A stretch of DNA of 64,000 nucleotides from Lachnospiraceae bacterium AC2012 (GCA_000702525.1 JNIN01000002.1:372001-436000), one strand, 5' to 3'; shown: positions 34,160 through 42,567, counted from the first letter of the stretch. Translations and numbers: made by a program. Notes: generated from the sequence alone by a model not told the origin.

Positions 34160-34940
34160 GACAAACGCCGTATCTACGGGCTTTTGCAATATTATATCAA
34201 CCTTTCTTTTACCAACCATTCATTTAATAATTCCAACTCTAATGAAAATATTAACATGTATTTCGTATTATAACACAATTTATCCTGTTTCTTATGTTCA
34301 ATTTTGTATTTTTTATTATAATTTGTTTTATACGCCGTAATATCATTGTTTTTATGTTCTATTTTATATTCTAAAGTATATGTAATAAGTAAATATATTA
34401 TATACTCCTTCTTATATGTTTGAATATATTTCTAAATATGTTTTGTTATATATTCTATATTCTATTACATTTTATATTTAATAATGTATCCTTTAATGCC
34501 TTATATAATTCATTACATATGGTATTTTAAAATATCTTTTATAACGCATTTTAGAATATGATCTGTAATGTAATTTAAAACATGTGTCTTAATATGTTTA
34601 ATATTGTATTATTTGGGATATTTAATATCATGTTTTGTCATGTGTTTTAATATATGTTTTAGATGATGTGCTATAATAGCATCCATAATATACCGTATCT
34701 GATATCATGTAATGTATGCTAAATTATATTATGTAATATGTTTTATCATACATTACTTAATATATTTTAACGTGTGTTATCGAACATGCTTTGTAATATA
34801 TTCTGGAATAGTTTTTAGAATAAATCATACATATGTTTTGAATTACATGTATATTTCATAGCCTATTCTAGAATATATTTCATAGTATATTTCATAATAT
34901 ATTACAAAATATCATACATAATATACTTATTTCTACGATT
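34160..34940. repeat. Very AT-rich degenerate repeat region
   Basis: Imperfect strings such as TAATATGTTTTA, ATATATTTCATA and ATCATACATTA recur every 15-30 bases with no open frame of note. It looks like a centromere or unwinding region rather than decayed coding sequence. Confidence 0.55.
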
Positions 34941-35039
34941 AATTCTTATTCCTTATACGATTCTTATAAGAATAACCAGCAGGGTTCTACTTAGACAAGA
35001 AAAGCTGGAAGAATGTCGAAAAACGTGCTTATTTGATTT

Positions 35040-35096
35040 TTCGTTTTTCAGAACTCCCTGGGTGGAATTATAGCATATTTCTTTCTGAAAAACGAA
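35040..35096 (+). other. Perfect 14-bp inverted repeat, possible small-RNA terminator
   Basis: TTCGTTTTTCAGAA (35040-35053) and TTCTGAAAAACGAA (35083-35096) enclose 29 bases and are followed by TTTTTATTTTTG. As RNA this would be a long hairpin with a U-tract. No coding gene ends here. Confidence 0.5.
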
Positions 35097-35617
35097 TTTT
35101 TATTTTTGCCATTTTATAGGTACACATCATATGAAATTGTGGCTAAACACTCCACATGATTCCCTAAGAGGCCACATAGGTCTTCAGATCCACTATTTAA
35201 CTAGCATTCCACATAAAAATGAAAGTAATATGTAATATGTGTTATAAAGTCATATATTATGTAATACATTATATAACCTATTACTCGAATAATATAAAAA
35301 TATGATATAGATATGATTGAAATAGTATAGAAACTATGATAATATACAATATGAATTGTATTATAAATTACCACAATTAGTACAATTTTGCATAAATATC
35401 CTTCAAGATTATAAATTGAAGAAATAATTGCATCTATTATCTGATATTAAAAACTATTCTCTGAAAATTCATATATAATAAAATTTAGTTGAATGATATT
35501 GCAACATACTATGTTGTTGTTTTTATTACTTTTATATTTATTTCTTACAAACAAACAATTTAATTTACTTATCTTTATTTAGGGAATCTAAGAAACCCAG
35601 TATCTATCAGCATTTCC

Positions 35618-35654
35618 TGTACTTTTGCTAACGCAGAATTGGAGCAAAAGTACA
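35618..35654. promoter_or_regulatory. Inverted repeat enclosing the first iteron
   Basis: Perfect 11-bp arms TGTACTTTTGC and GCAAAAGTACA surround the iteron at 35629. It may be a second binding site or a cruciform at the edge of the iteron array. Confidence 0.6.
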
Positions 35655-35886
35655 TCAAATTAGTGTAATTTATCGCAAAAAAAGAGAAAGAATACATAGA
35701 AAAGGTCGAAGATAACGCAAATTCGGCACATTTTTGAATTTAGAGTTGTCGCAAAAATGGAGTTAATTACATAAGACCAGAACAAAGAGTGAGAGATCAG
35801 GGAGTTAATTAACGCATTTCTGGTAAATGTTTGAAGATAACGCAAAATAGGAGCAGCTTATCTATTTACTTAACGCAAAAATGGAG
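35629..35886 (-). repeat. Iterons, block 1 (six copies, TAACGCAAAAATGGAG type)
   Basis: Copies start at 35629, 35713, 35747, 35809, 35838 and 35871. The consensus is TAACGCAAAAATGGAG with substitutions in the A-tract. Spacings of 84, 34, 62, 29 and 33 bp are mostly near multiples of 31. Read on the minus strand (CCA ... CGTTA ends) they resemble block 2, so they may be the same binding site inverted. Confidence 0.82.
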
Positions 35887-35902
35887 TATTTCTATTGGGA
35901 GA

Positions 35903-36331
35903 TACCAAAGTGTATGTAATTAATAGAAAAAGATACTAAACTGTCGTCAACGAAATCCTATAATGAATTCGATCCTCCCAATTTGTATGTTATGAGAAGG
36001 GTACAAAGTACTAAATTGCCTGTAAATAAAGGGTTCTGGTAGTAAAATAGTACTAATCTGTCTGCAATATATGAATTAAAAATGAATCTTTTCTTGCATT
36101 TTTATAAACTGGAGACAGAAAAACATCGAAGAAAATACCAAATTGTCGGCATAAAAGTGTTTGCAAAGTACCAAACTGTCGTATATAATAGCTAACAAAG
36201 GTACCAAAGAGTCAGCAAGTAAATTCTAAAAGTACTTATCTGTCGTTAGCGAAGTGTAAAATGTACTTAAGCGTCGGCAAATAAAGGCTTTGAGACTAAT
36301 CTGTCTGTTTCTAAAAGTACCAAATGATCTG
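35903..36331 (+). repeat. Iterons, block 2 (eleven copies, TACCAAACTGTCG type)
   Basis: Copies start at 35903, 35934, 36009, 36051, 36136, 36169, 36202, 36233, 36264, 36294 and 36318. The consensus is AGTACCAAACTGTCGGC with variation. The run from 36136 to 36294 has steps of 30-33 bp, about three helical turns, which puts the sites on one face. The last copy ends about 30 bp before the rep start, so Rep probably also represses its own gene. Confidence 0.88.
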
Positions 36332-36359
36332 TAATGAAATAGCCAGAAAGAGGATAATT

Positions 36360-37757
36360 ATGGCAAATAAGGAAAAGAATATTAATGGCGATTCCGTTAA
36401 TATGTCGAATTACCTCATCAGAGCTAAGAAACAGTCGAATCTTCTAGAATCTAAGATCGAAGTTATGGCGATTAAGAAGCTGGAGACCGATCTGATTTCT
36501 GTGCCTGATCGAGATCCGAATGGCGTGGAATACACCTATGATGCTGTAGAATTCAAATCAGACGAATTAAAGACGCTGATGGGCCGTAAGGGTGGAAGTT
36601 TCTATAGTAACCTGAGAGATGCTGCCTCGCGTATGATGCAGCGTTATATCGCTATTGAGGAACCGGAATCAAGACAATTCAAATTTAATCATTATTATCA
36701 TGATGTAAGCTACAATAACGGTACATTTCGTGTCGTCTTTGAAAATGGTATGCAGCCGTATATCAAGGAAATTCAGGCGAATTATACGAATTTGTCGTTG
36801 CCGATTTTGTGGTCGTTTAAAACAAACGGAGCTTTCCAGCTCTATACGCATCTTCGAAGTTACATGTATAAGATTGATTCGAAACCGCGTATGGGCGAAA
36901 AACAGGAAGACCAGGAATGCATTGTAAAAGAATATAAGCTTTCGGAATTACGTGTAGACCTTGGGTTTGTTAATTTGGAAGAGGACGATGCGATTCGTGC
37001 CGAAGCCAAGAAGGCCAGACCAAATTGGGATAAGATTGATAACCTTGATAAAACGCCGAAATATAAGCGTTGGTCGGACTTTTATGCGCGTGTTATTAAG
37101 CCGGGAATCAAAGAGATTAATGAGAAGTCTGATATCTATATCAGGGAGCCTGAGACGGTTAAGACTGGTAAGGGCGGTAAAATAACCTCAATTAAGTTTT
37201 ACGTGCAATATAATACGAAATATTTTGAGAATGGCGGAGAAGACGTCGATACGGGCGTTAGAACGGTACATGCGGATGATGGCATAGAAGTAGTCGAGAT
37301 GTATGATAATATGCCTCCTGAGCATTTAAACGCCGTTATGGAGCTATTAGAAGGTGTAGATATTAGTTTAAAGGATGCGGAGATCCTTCTTAATGATGCA
37401 GATGACGATCTTGAAGAGATTCGTAAGGCCTATGAATACGTTAAGACCATTGATCATGTAGAAAACTTTATGGGATACATGAGAAAGGCTATTCAGGAGC
37501 ATTATGCGGATCAGCAGCAAACTGAGGTTGCCTATGGCAGCCAGGAGCGCGCTGAGGTTATGAGTGGTATTCGAGAGACTATGCACTCAGAAGACGTCCA
37601 GATGGCCGCATGGAAGCGTTTACAGAGTAAGGATGACTATCCGTTGTTCCTGCAGTATTTAGAGTCACAGCAGCTTACAGAAGAAGTATTCGATTTGGCA
37701 TTTGATACAGCCGATAAGATAAAAATGTATACGAAATGGGTTCGTGAAGCGAAATAA
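36360..37757 (+). CDS. rep: Replication initiator protein, Rep_3 (RepB-like) family
   Basis: 465 residues. Rep_3 proteins (PF01051) have two winged-helix domains and bind iterons. The first domain is visible as SNYLIRAKKQSNLLESKIEV, MAIKKLETDL and YSNLRDAASRMMQRYIAIE, then FRVVFENGMQPYIKEI and LPILWSFKTNGAFQLYTHL. The second is EYKLSELRVDLGFV, YKRWSDFYARVIKPGIKEI and SIKFYVQYN. A C-terminal extension of about 150 residues (from 315) is acidic and helical and not part of the basic family. AGAGGATAATT precedes the ATG at 36360; a frame 12 codons longer lacks an SD. It is flanked on both sides by iterons. Confidence 0.88.
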   Translation: MANKEKNINGDSVNMSNYLIRAKKQSNLLESKIEVMAIKKLETDLISVPDRDPNGVEYTYDAVEFKSDELKTLMGRKGGSFYSNLRDAASRMMQRYIAIEEPESRQFKFNHYYHDVSYNNGTFRVVFENGMQPYIKEIQANYTNLSLPILWSFKTNGAFQLYTHLRSYMYKIDSKPRMGEKQEDQECIVKEYKLSELRVDLGFVNLEEDDAIRAEAKKARPNWDKIDNLDKTPKYKRWSDFYARVIKPGIKEINEKSDIYIREPETVKTGKGGKITSIKFYVQYNTKYFENGGEDVDTGVRTVHADDGIEVVEMYDNMPPEHLNAVMELLEGVDISLKDAEILLNDADDDLEEIRKAYEYVKTIDHVENFMGYMRKAIQEHYADQQQTEVAYGSQERAEVMSGIRETMHSEDVQMAAWKRLQSKDDYPLFLQYLESQQLTEEVFDLAFDTADKIKMYTKWVREAK

Positions 37758-37777
37758 AGCGAACGCATGATTGGAGT

Positions 37778-37813
37778 AAGAGATTTGGAGATTTCCAGAT
37801 CTCTTATTTTTTT
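37778..37813 (+). terminator. Terminator of rep
   Basis: AAGAGAT (37778-37784) pairs with ATCTCTT (37799-37805), with an inner GGA/TCC pair, followed by a run of T. Confidence 0.8.
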
Positions 37814-37826
37814 ATCATTTTTTAAA

Positions 37827-38165
37827 CACCATATCTGTCGTCAACTTTTAATTAACGCAATTTTGGAGAATCGAAAAAAATCTGACGTCATATCATCAAA
37901 ATATCAATTGTGGAACCAAAAAGAATAGAAATAGAATCCTGGCAAATGAAAAATATGTCGTTAAAAAGCCTGTAACTACGGGCTTTTCTTGATTATGTGA
38001 AAAAAGTGTGATAATATATGTGTCGTGATATGAAATAAGATTGCAAATGAGTAACTCCAAATTTGCGTCGATTAAAAACGAAAAAAGTACTATTTTGTCG
38101 TAAAGTAAACGGAAAAAAGTGACCAAATATGCGTTAAGTTAGAGAAAAATAATACTAAATTGTCG
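37827..38165. repeat. Iteron-like sites downstream of rep
   Basis: Block 2-type sites at 37827-37840 (CACCATATCTGTCG), 38088 (TACTATTTTGTCG) and 38153 (TACTAAATTGTCG). Block 1-type sites at 37853-37868 (TAACGCAATTTTGGAG) and, inverted, at 38055-38070 and 38121-38137. The last (GACCAAATATGCGTTAA) joins features of both types, which supports one site family. Confidence 0.7.
37964..37990. terminator. Bidirectional hairpin terminator
   Basis: AAAAGCC and GGGCTTTT arms around TGTAACTAC, with T-tracts on both strands. It lies between the rep transcript and the convergent recombinase-like gene. Confidence 0.6.
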
Positions 38166-38254
38166 TTTTTTAATAGAAAAGCAAAGAAAAAGCAGCACGA
38201 GAGTGCTGCTAAAGTAAAAGAAATTCGATATTTGGATTGATTTCAAAAGAATGT

Positions 38255-39115
38255 TTATTTTCGAATAACGATATGATTCAAATCAATGGCTTGTAAGCCG
38301 AGCTCTGGGATGACATTTTCGTATCTACGGAGCCAGTTCGGCATAATTCCGAGATATTCTGCGACAGTTTTCTCCGGAATTCCTTGGGAAAGCATCGATG
38401 CAATAGAACCATTTCGTATATCGGAGAGTGTGTAACTGGAATCAGGGAAAGCTTTTTGGAAATGACGTTCCAAATCGCGGATTCTAAGCTGTTTTCCATT
38501 TCTGTTTTCAAATAAATATTCGTCTGGTCTGGCATAGCGGAAGTAATCGTTCAAGATATCTACCAAATCATTGGTGATTTTGATATTTCGATCTTTTCTT
38601 CGTGCATGAACCTTTAAATAAGGGATATTTGCCTGATCCAGGTAAAAATCGTCAATTTTTATATGACAAATCTCGCTCACAGAGAGTCCGCATTTAATAA
38701 TGAGTGATAATACCAGGAAAATCTCGGCATTTCTACTGGAGCGGGAGAGTAGGGAATCCATTTCTTCAATAGAAGGTACATGGTGTTCTTCTATATGTTT
38801 GGGTGGTTCCGGCATGAAATTGATGCGAACAAATGGATTAAAAGCATAGTCAATATGATAGATTGCGGTGTTTTTCAGAAGAAAATTTGAAAAAGAGCGC
38901 AATTTGGCCTGTCGAACTAAGATGGTAGAACGCTTCATGTTCTTTGTTTGCAATTGGTTGAAGTAAGCCTGACTATCAAGAGCTGTGATTTCCAAAAATG
39001 GTTTGCCCAGATATTCCGTAATTTCTTCAATTGCGTGTCGATATTCTTTTCTTGACTGATCGGATTTTAAATTATTAGCAAAGTCTGACCAGATTTGTTC
39101 ATTGATAATATTCAT
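38255..39115 (-). CDS. Tyrosine recombinase-like protein lacking several catalytic residues
   Basis: 286 residues with the two-domain layout of Xer/integrase proteins: an N-terminal SAM-like DNA-binding part (1-100) and a catalytic-type domain (115-286). Aligned by eye with XerD, the first catalytic Arg (GLRxSE) is Ser in KCGLSVSEICHI, the His of HxxR is Ser in LSDIRNGSIASML (the Arg is kept), and the His of LGH is Ile in AEYLGIMPNWLRRYEN. A Tyr is present near the expected nucleophile. It probably binds DNA without cutting it. It sits beside rep and its iterons, with an inverted repeat in its own promoter. Confidence 0.82.
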   Translation of the reverse strand: MNIINEQIWSDFANNLKSDQSRKEYRHAIEEITEYLGKPFLEITALDSQAYFNQLQTKNMKRSTILVRQAKLRSFSNFLLKNTAIYHIDYAFNPFVRINFMPEPPKHIEEHHVPSIEEMDSLLSRSSRNAEIFLVLSLIIKCGLSVSEICHIKIDDFYLDQANIPYLKVHARRKDRNIKITNDLVDILNDYFRYARPDEYLFENRNGKQLRIRDLERHFQKAFPDSSYTLSDIRNGSIASMLSQGIPEKTVAEYLGIMPNWLRRYENVIPELGLQAIDLNHIVIRK

Positions 39116-39164
39116 AATTGTTCACCAAATTCATGCAATTCATTTTCTCTATTATACGTCATTT

Positions 39165-39224
39165 TGTCGCCACATGAAATATGTTTTTTAAAACCGTAAT
39201 GGTTAATTGTGACATATGGCGACA
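39165..39224. promoter_or_regulatory. Inverted repeat in the promoter of the recombinase-like gene
   Basis: TGTCGCCACATG (39165-39176) and CATATGGCGACA (39213-39224) are inverted with one mismatch and 36 bases between. The first arm lies just upstream of a TATAAT, so binding would block transcription of the recombinase-like gene. Confidence 0.6.
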
Positions 39225-39401
39225 CAGGCAACTCATATTATAGCTTATTGTTGCGAAAATGGCCATAAAAAAGAGAAAGGCTGCTTGAGGAAGCCTAAAA
39301 TAGAAAGCGTGAGCAAATGTTCATTAATGAAGATATAAAGACATTTGTTCAAATATTCCCTAGAGCCACAATTAATAGAATATGAGTTATCAAGAACGCT
39401 T

Positions 39402-39419
39402 TGTGGATATAGTGGATAA
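39402..39419 (-). promoter_or_regulatory. Two adjacent DnaA-box-like 9-mers
   Basis: On the minus strand they read TTATCCACT and ATATCCACA, each one mismatch from TTATCCACA, directly abutting. They lie about 3 kb from the iterons. Confidence 0.35.
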
Positions 39420-39515
39420 TTTGGGGAGAATGTTTGGAAATGCAATTTGTAGAAAATCAGTAGAAATTAGATAACATCTTAAGTACAATGAGTAGCAGAA
39501 AAGAGGTAAGAATTA

Positions 39516-41105
39516 GTGATAATAGATAGAAATAAGATCAAAGAAGTATTTCAGAGATATGTGGAGAAATATGATATTTCTGATACAAAAATCAAATTAA
39601 AGGTAGATCATACATATCGTGTGGCTGCTCTTTGCGAAAGGATTGCGAAGAGTTTACGTCTGTCAGATGCAGATGTTGATATAGCTTGGACACTGGGAAT
39701 GTTTCATGATATTGGAAGATTTGAACAGGTAAGACGCTATGGAACGTTTAATGATTTACAATCGGTGAATCATGCCGCATTAAGTGCAGATCTTTTGTAT
39801 GTGGATCGACTCGTAGACACATTTATGGACCTTCAGAAAACGACGGAACAGGATGCGAAAGATGAAAAAATGATGGAGAAGGCCATCCGTCTTCATAATG
39901 TGTTCCAGCTTCCAGAGGATTTAACGGATCGAGAACGCTTATTTTCGCAGATTCTTCGAGATGCAGATAAAGTAGATATTTTAAAAGTGAATTGCGATGT
40001 TCCAATGGAGGAAATTTACAATGTTTCGGAAGAGAAATTGCGTAATGATGGAGTTTCGAAAGAAGTGATGCGTTATGCGCTCTCCTGGCAGAATGTGGAT
40101 CGTCGATTTAATAAGACAAGTGTTGATCATTTAATCGCACATATTTGTTTGGTTTTCGGGCTTGTATATCCAGAAAGTCTTCATATTGTGAAGGAACAGG
40201 GATATTTGGCGAAGATGCTACATTTCCAGAGTAAGAATCCACAGACGCTGGGTTGCTTAAAGCGCTTAGAGGGCTGCATGGAGCAGTTTATGAAGTGTAA
40301 GGATACAGATTTTAAGATTATTTTTACGGATATTGACGGAACGTTTATCAATAAAGAAAAGGATGTTATGCCAATAACAAAGGCGGCTGTAAGTGATTTC
40401 GTAAAATCCGGTGGTGAGCTGGTGCTCTGCTCTTCCCGTTCGGCAACGGGAATGAAGGTTGTCGCGAACCAATTAGACGTGAAATGTTGCATTTCCGCAT
40501 TTGGCGGAGCGCTCTTGATCGATGAAAATGGGGAAGTAATCTATGAAAAGGGCATGAAACAGCCGGTTGCGAAAGAAGTAATTGCCTACCTGGAACAGGA
40601 ATTTCCGGAGGTGACATGGAATATTTACACGTCAAAAGATTGGATCGTAAAGGATCGCGATAACGATATTATCCGTCACGAAGAAGATGTTGTTAAAATT
40701 TCTTCTACGATTGGAACTATAGAGGATGTACCGGAAGATAAAATGGTTGATAAGATTCTCTGCATTACGACAGTCGAGGATATTTTAAATCTGGAAATGA
40801 AACTGCAGCAGAGATTTCCAGAATTACATATCGTAAAATCCGGAGATAAATACCTGGAAGTGAATGAAAATGGCGTGAATAAGGGCGTTGCGGTCAAGGA
40901 GATGTGTAAGAAACGTGGAATCCCTCAAGAAGAGACCATTGGATTTGGCGATAATTTCAATGATTTTGAGATGCTTCATGAGGTTGGTCAGGGAATTACC
41001 ATGCGAAGTGCTGCGGAAGCCATTAAGGATGCGATGTATTTTATTACGGAAAGTAATAATGACGATGGCGTAGGACGTGCTTTAAACAGGATTTTAGGGA
41101 AATAG
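39516..41105 (+). CDS. HD-domain phosphohydrolase fused to a Cof-type HAD phosphatase
   Basis: 529 residues in two hydrolases. Residues 1-260 are an HD domain: KVDHTYRVAALCERIAKSL, LGMFHDIGRFEQ (the HD pair) and AIRLHNVFQLP. Residues 267-529 are a Cof/YbiV-type HAD: IIFTDIDGTFINKEKD (motif I, DxDGT), ELVLCSSRS (motif II) and IGFGDNFNDFEML (motif IV, GDxxND). Both act on phosphate esters, possibly nucleotides for HD and sugar phosphates for HAD. GTG start at 39516 with AAGAGGT eight bases upstream. The combination is uncommon and the substrate is unknown. Confidence 0.87.
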   Translation: MIIDRNKIKEVFQRYVEKYDISDTKIKLKVDHTYRVAALCERIAKSLRLSDADVDIAWTLGMFHDIGRFEQVRRYGTFNDLQSVNHAALSADLLYVDRLVDTFMDLQKTTEQDAKDEKMMEKAIRLHNVFQLPEDLTDRERLFSQILRDADKVDILKVNCDVPMEEIYNVSEEKLRNDGVSKEVMRYALSWQNVDRRFNKTSVDHLIAHICLVFGLVYPESLHIVKEQGYLAKMLHFQSKNPQTLGCLKRLEGCMEQFMKCKDTDFKIIFTDIDGTFINKEKDVMPITKAAVSDFVKSGGELVLCSSRSATGMKVVANQLDVKCCISAFGGALLIDENGEVIYEKGMKQPVAKEVIAYLEQEFPEVTWNIYTSKDWIVKDRDNDIIRHEEDVVKISSTIGTIEDVPEDKMVDKILCITTVEDILNLEMKLQQRFPELHIVKSGDKYLEVNENGVNKGVAVKEMCKKRGIPQEETIGFGDNFNDFEMLHEVGQGITMRSAAEAIKDAMYFITESNNDDGVGRALNRILGK

Positions 41106-41374
41106 AATAAAATGTATGGTAATAATATAAAATATATGATAAAAGGTATGTTACAGATATGATAGTGATATGATAAAGCATACGCAAAAAACTATGATTA
41201 ACCATAAGATAAAGGTCATACATATAATAGGATAAAAACATAATTCATAAGCTCACCACGACATATTGTAGATGAAAAAAAGTACACCACAAGTTTTGTA
41301 AAAATGTAGAATACAAAACAAAAACGCGTTAGACTAGTACTGTAGGAAAAATCGGCATATAGTGGGAGGAGTAT

Positions 41375-42562
41375 ATGAATTTAGAGCGATTAGAGGCCAT
41401 GATTAAGGAGTACATGGACCAGTTTAGCGTCCATGCAAATACGCAAACGCATGACGAGATGTCGAAATGGCGTACAGCATATGCTTGCAAGAAATGGGAC
41501 AATGACGCTGAAGATTTTTTCGACATGTTTCAGAGGTGTACACGTGAGAGCCATAGACTGCTTTCGGGAAACAGTATCTACCAGCCGAGACTTGCGGTAG
41601 AGAACCTCGTGCGAAAGGACAGAGGCGATGAAGCGGATGTGGTGCGTGAGTATTTTAAGTTGTTATTGGATGCGAGTCCAAAGGATTTGAAAAAGCGGGA
41701 AGCGAATATGGATGATTTCGTCCAGAAGATGAATGATCTGGAGGAAGAATGCCTGATGCCGCAGCAGATTCATAAGTTGGATAAGCGCGCCTGCCTGATG
41801 TTTATGGGGCTGGTACATCCAAAGACGGATTATATGTACAAACAGCGCGCGGTGGATTTCTTCCGCGAATACTTAGAATACGAGGGCAGCGGATCATTTC
41901 AATTGGCGAGCTATTATGCATTTTGCGATGCCGTCGTTGCAGAGATTGAGCAGCATGAGGATCTCATAGAAATGGTTACTGAGGAGCTTAAGAAACAGGC
42001 GAAGATGTATAAGATGCCTGGGCTCGAGAAGATTGATCCGAAACATCATATTTTGCTTTATGACCTTATGTACGTTACAGAGAAGTACGGTTTTAAGACG
42101 CAGCATGAAGAGGAATTAGAATCAGGAAATAAGCCGCGTGGAAAGCAGAAGACGAAAGCGGAAAGAGAGCAGGAAGCGCGTGATAAGCGGAAAAAACAGC
42201 TCTATGATGAATTGGAGAGCCTTCGTGATACCATCATCGATAAAGAGATTGAATTGGATAAGATTGATGAAGTGAATGTTGTTGGCGAGAAGGTGAAACA
42301 TTTCAAGTTTGGCGACGGAGAAATCATCGAGAAGGATCATGATATCGCGACAATCCGTTTTAGAATTGGTGAGAAGAAGATGAGTATGCGCTTTGTTGCA
42401 GAGCGTAAGATGCTTCAAAATAAGGATCTGACGTCGGCTTATATGCGTCGCGCGAGAGTGGAGCGCGAAATCCAGGAGATGGAGAAGCGCGTGGAGAGCG
42501 ATGAGCAGATTTTGATTAATATCAAAAATGTGGAAATCAAATTAGGAAAAGCACATGTATAA
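41375..42562 (+). CDS. Unknown protein with coiled coil and an SH3-like C-terminal module
   Basis: 395 residues, not recognised. The N-terminal 230 are helical with no motif I can name. A strongly charged coiled coil spans about 255-305 (KAEREQEARDKRKKQLYDEL). Then comes a short beta segment, GEKVKHFKFGDGEIIEKDHD followed by IATIRFRIGEKKMSMRF, which resembles the small SH3/tudor-like module found at the end of some helicases (G..V.H..FG.G.I). A second helical stretch ends the protein. The upstream 41106-41374 gap is AT-rich and featureless. A strong terminator follows at 42568. Confidence 0.75.
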   Translation: MNLERLEAMIKEYMDQFSVHANTQTHDEMSKWRTAYACKKWDNDAEDFFDMFQRCTRESHRLLSGNSIYQPRLAVENLVRKDRGDEADVVREYFKLLLDASPKDLKKREANMDDFVQKMNDLEEECLMPQQIHKLDKRACLMFMGLVHPKTDYMYKQRAVDFFREYLEYEGSGSFQLASYYAFCDAVVAEIEQHEDLIEMVTEELKKQAKMYKMPGLEKIDPKHHILLYDLMYVTEKYGFKTQHEEELESGNKPRGKQKTKAEREQEARDKRKKQLYDELESLRDTIIDKEIELDKIDEVNVVGEKVKHFKFGDGEIIEKDHDIATIRFRIGEKKMSMRFVAERKMLQNKDLTSAYMRRARVEREIQEMEKRVESDEQILINIKNVEIKLGKAHV

Positions 42563-42567
42563 AGAAC

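Larger units (their letters stand above)
33993..36359. other. Putative replication origin and centromere region, non-coding
   Basis: About 2.4 kb with no supported gene. From left to right: parA promoter side and a long palindrome (34124-34158); about 780 bp of very AT-rich sequence with recurring TAATATGTTTTA-like and CATACATTA-like strings (34160-34940); a mixed stretch with inverted repeats (34960-35220); a second AT-rich stretch (35220-35580); then two iteron blocks (35629-35886 and 35903-36331) leading to rep. Very AT-rich DNA beside iterons is the usual duplex-unwinding element of Rep-dependent origins. Confidence 0.75.
37758..38254. other. Non-coding region behind rep with further iterons
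   Basis: About 500 bp, no gene supported. It holds two terminators and at least six more iteron-like sites (see the repeat entry), so Rep may also bind downstream of its gene. Confidence 0.65.
39116..39515. other. Intergenic region with promoter, operator-like repeat and DnaA-box-like sites
   Basis: 400 bp without a supported gene. It contains a minus-strand TATAAT (39152-39157) for the recombinase-like gene, an inverted repeat (39165-39224), and two adjacent 9-mers one mismatch from the DnaA box (39402-39419). Confidence 0.6.

Noticed and set aside
34160-34190. Possible terminator with GCCGTA and TACGGGC arms left of the AT-rich block
   Set aside because: Stem is short with a two-base loop and the T-tract is weak; no gene ends there.
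34152-34340. Short plus-strand frame in the AT-rich origin region
   Set aside because: Low-complexity composition, no SD, overlaps palindrome DNA.
35660-35845. Minus-strand frame of 61 codons among the iterons
   Set aside because: It spans iterons and has no SD; the DNA repeats explain the sequence.
35629-36331. Reading the regularly spaced repeats as a CRISPR array
   Set aside because: Repeat cores are short (13-17 bp), degenerate, without clear unique spacers, and there are no cas genes; iterons next to a Rep_3 gene explain them.
37896-38126. Minus-strand frame of 76 codons behind rep
   Set aside because: Contains a terminator and iteron-like sites; no SD and no family likeness.
39245-39445. 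Minus-strand frame of 66 codons between the recombinase-like gene and the HD-HAD gene
   Set aside because: No SD and no recognisable motif; covers the DnaA-box-like sites.
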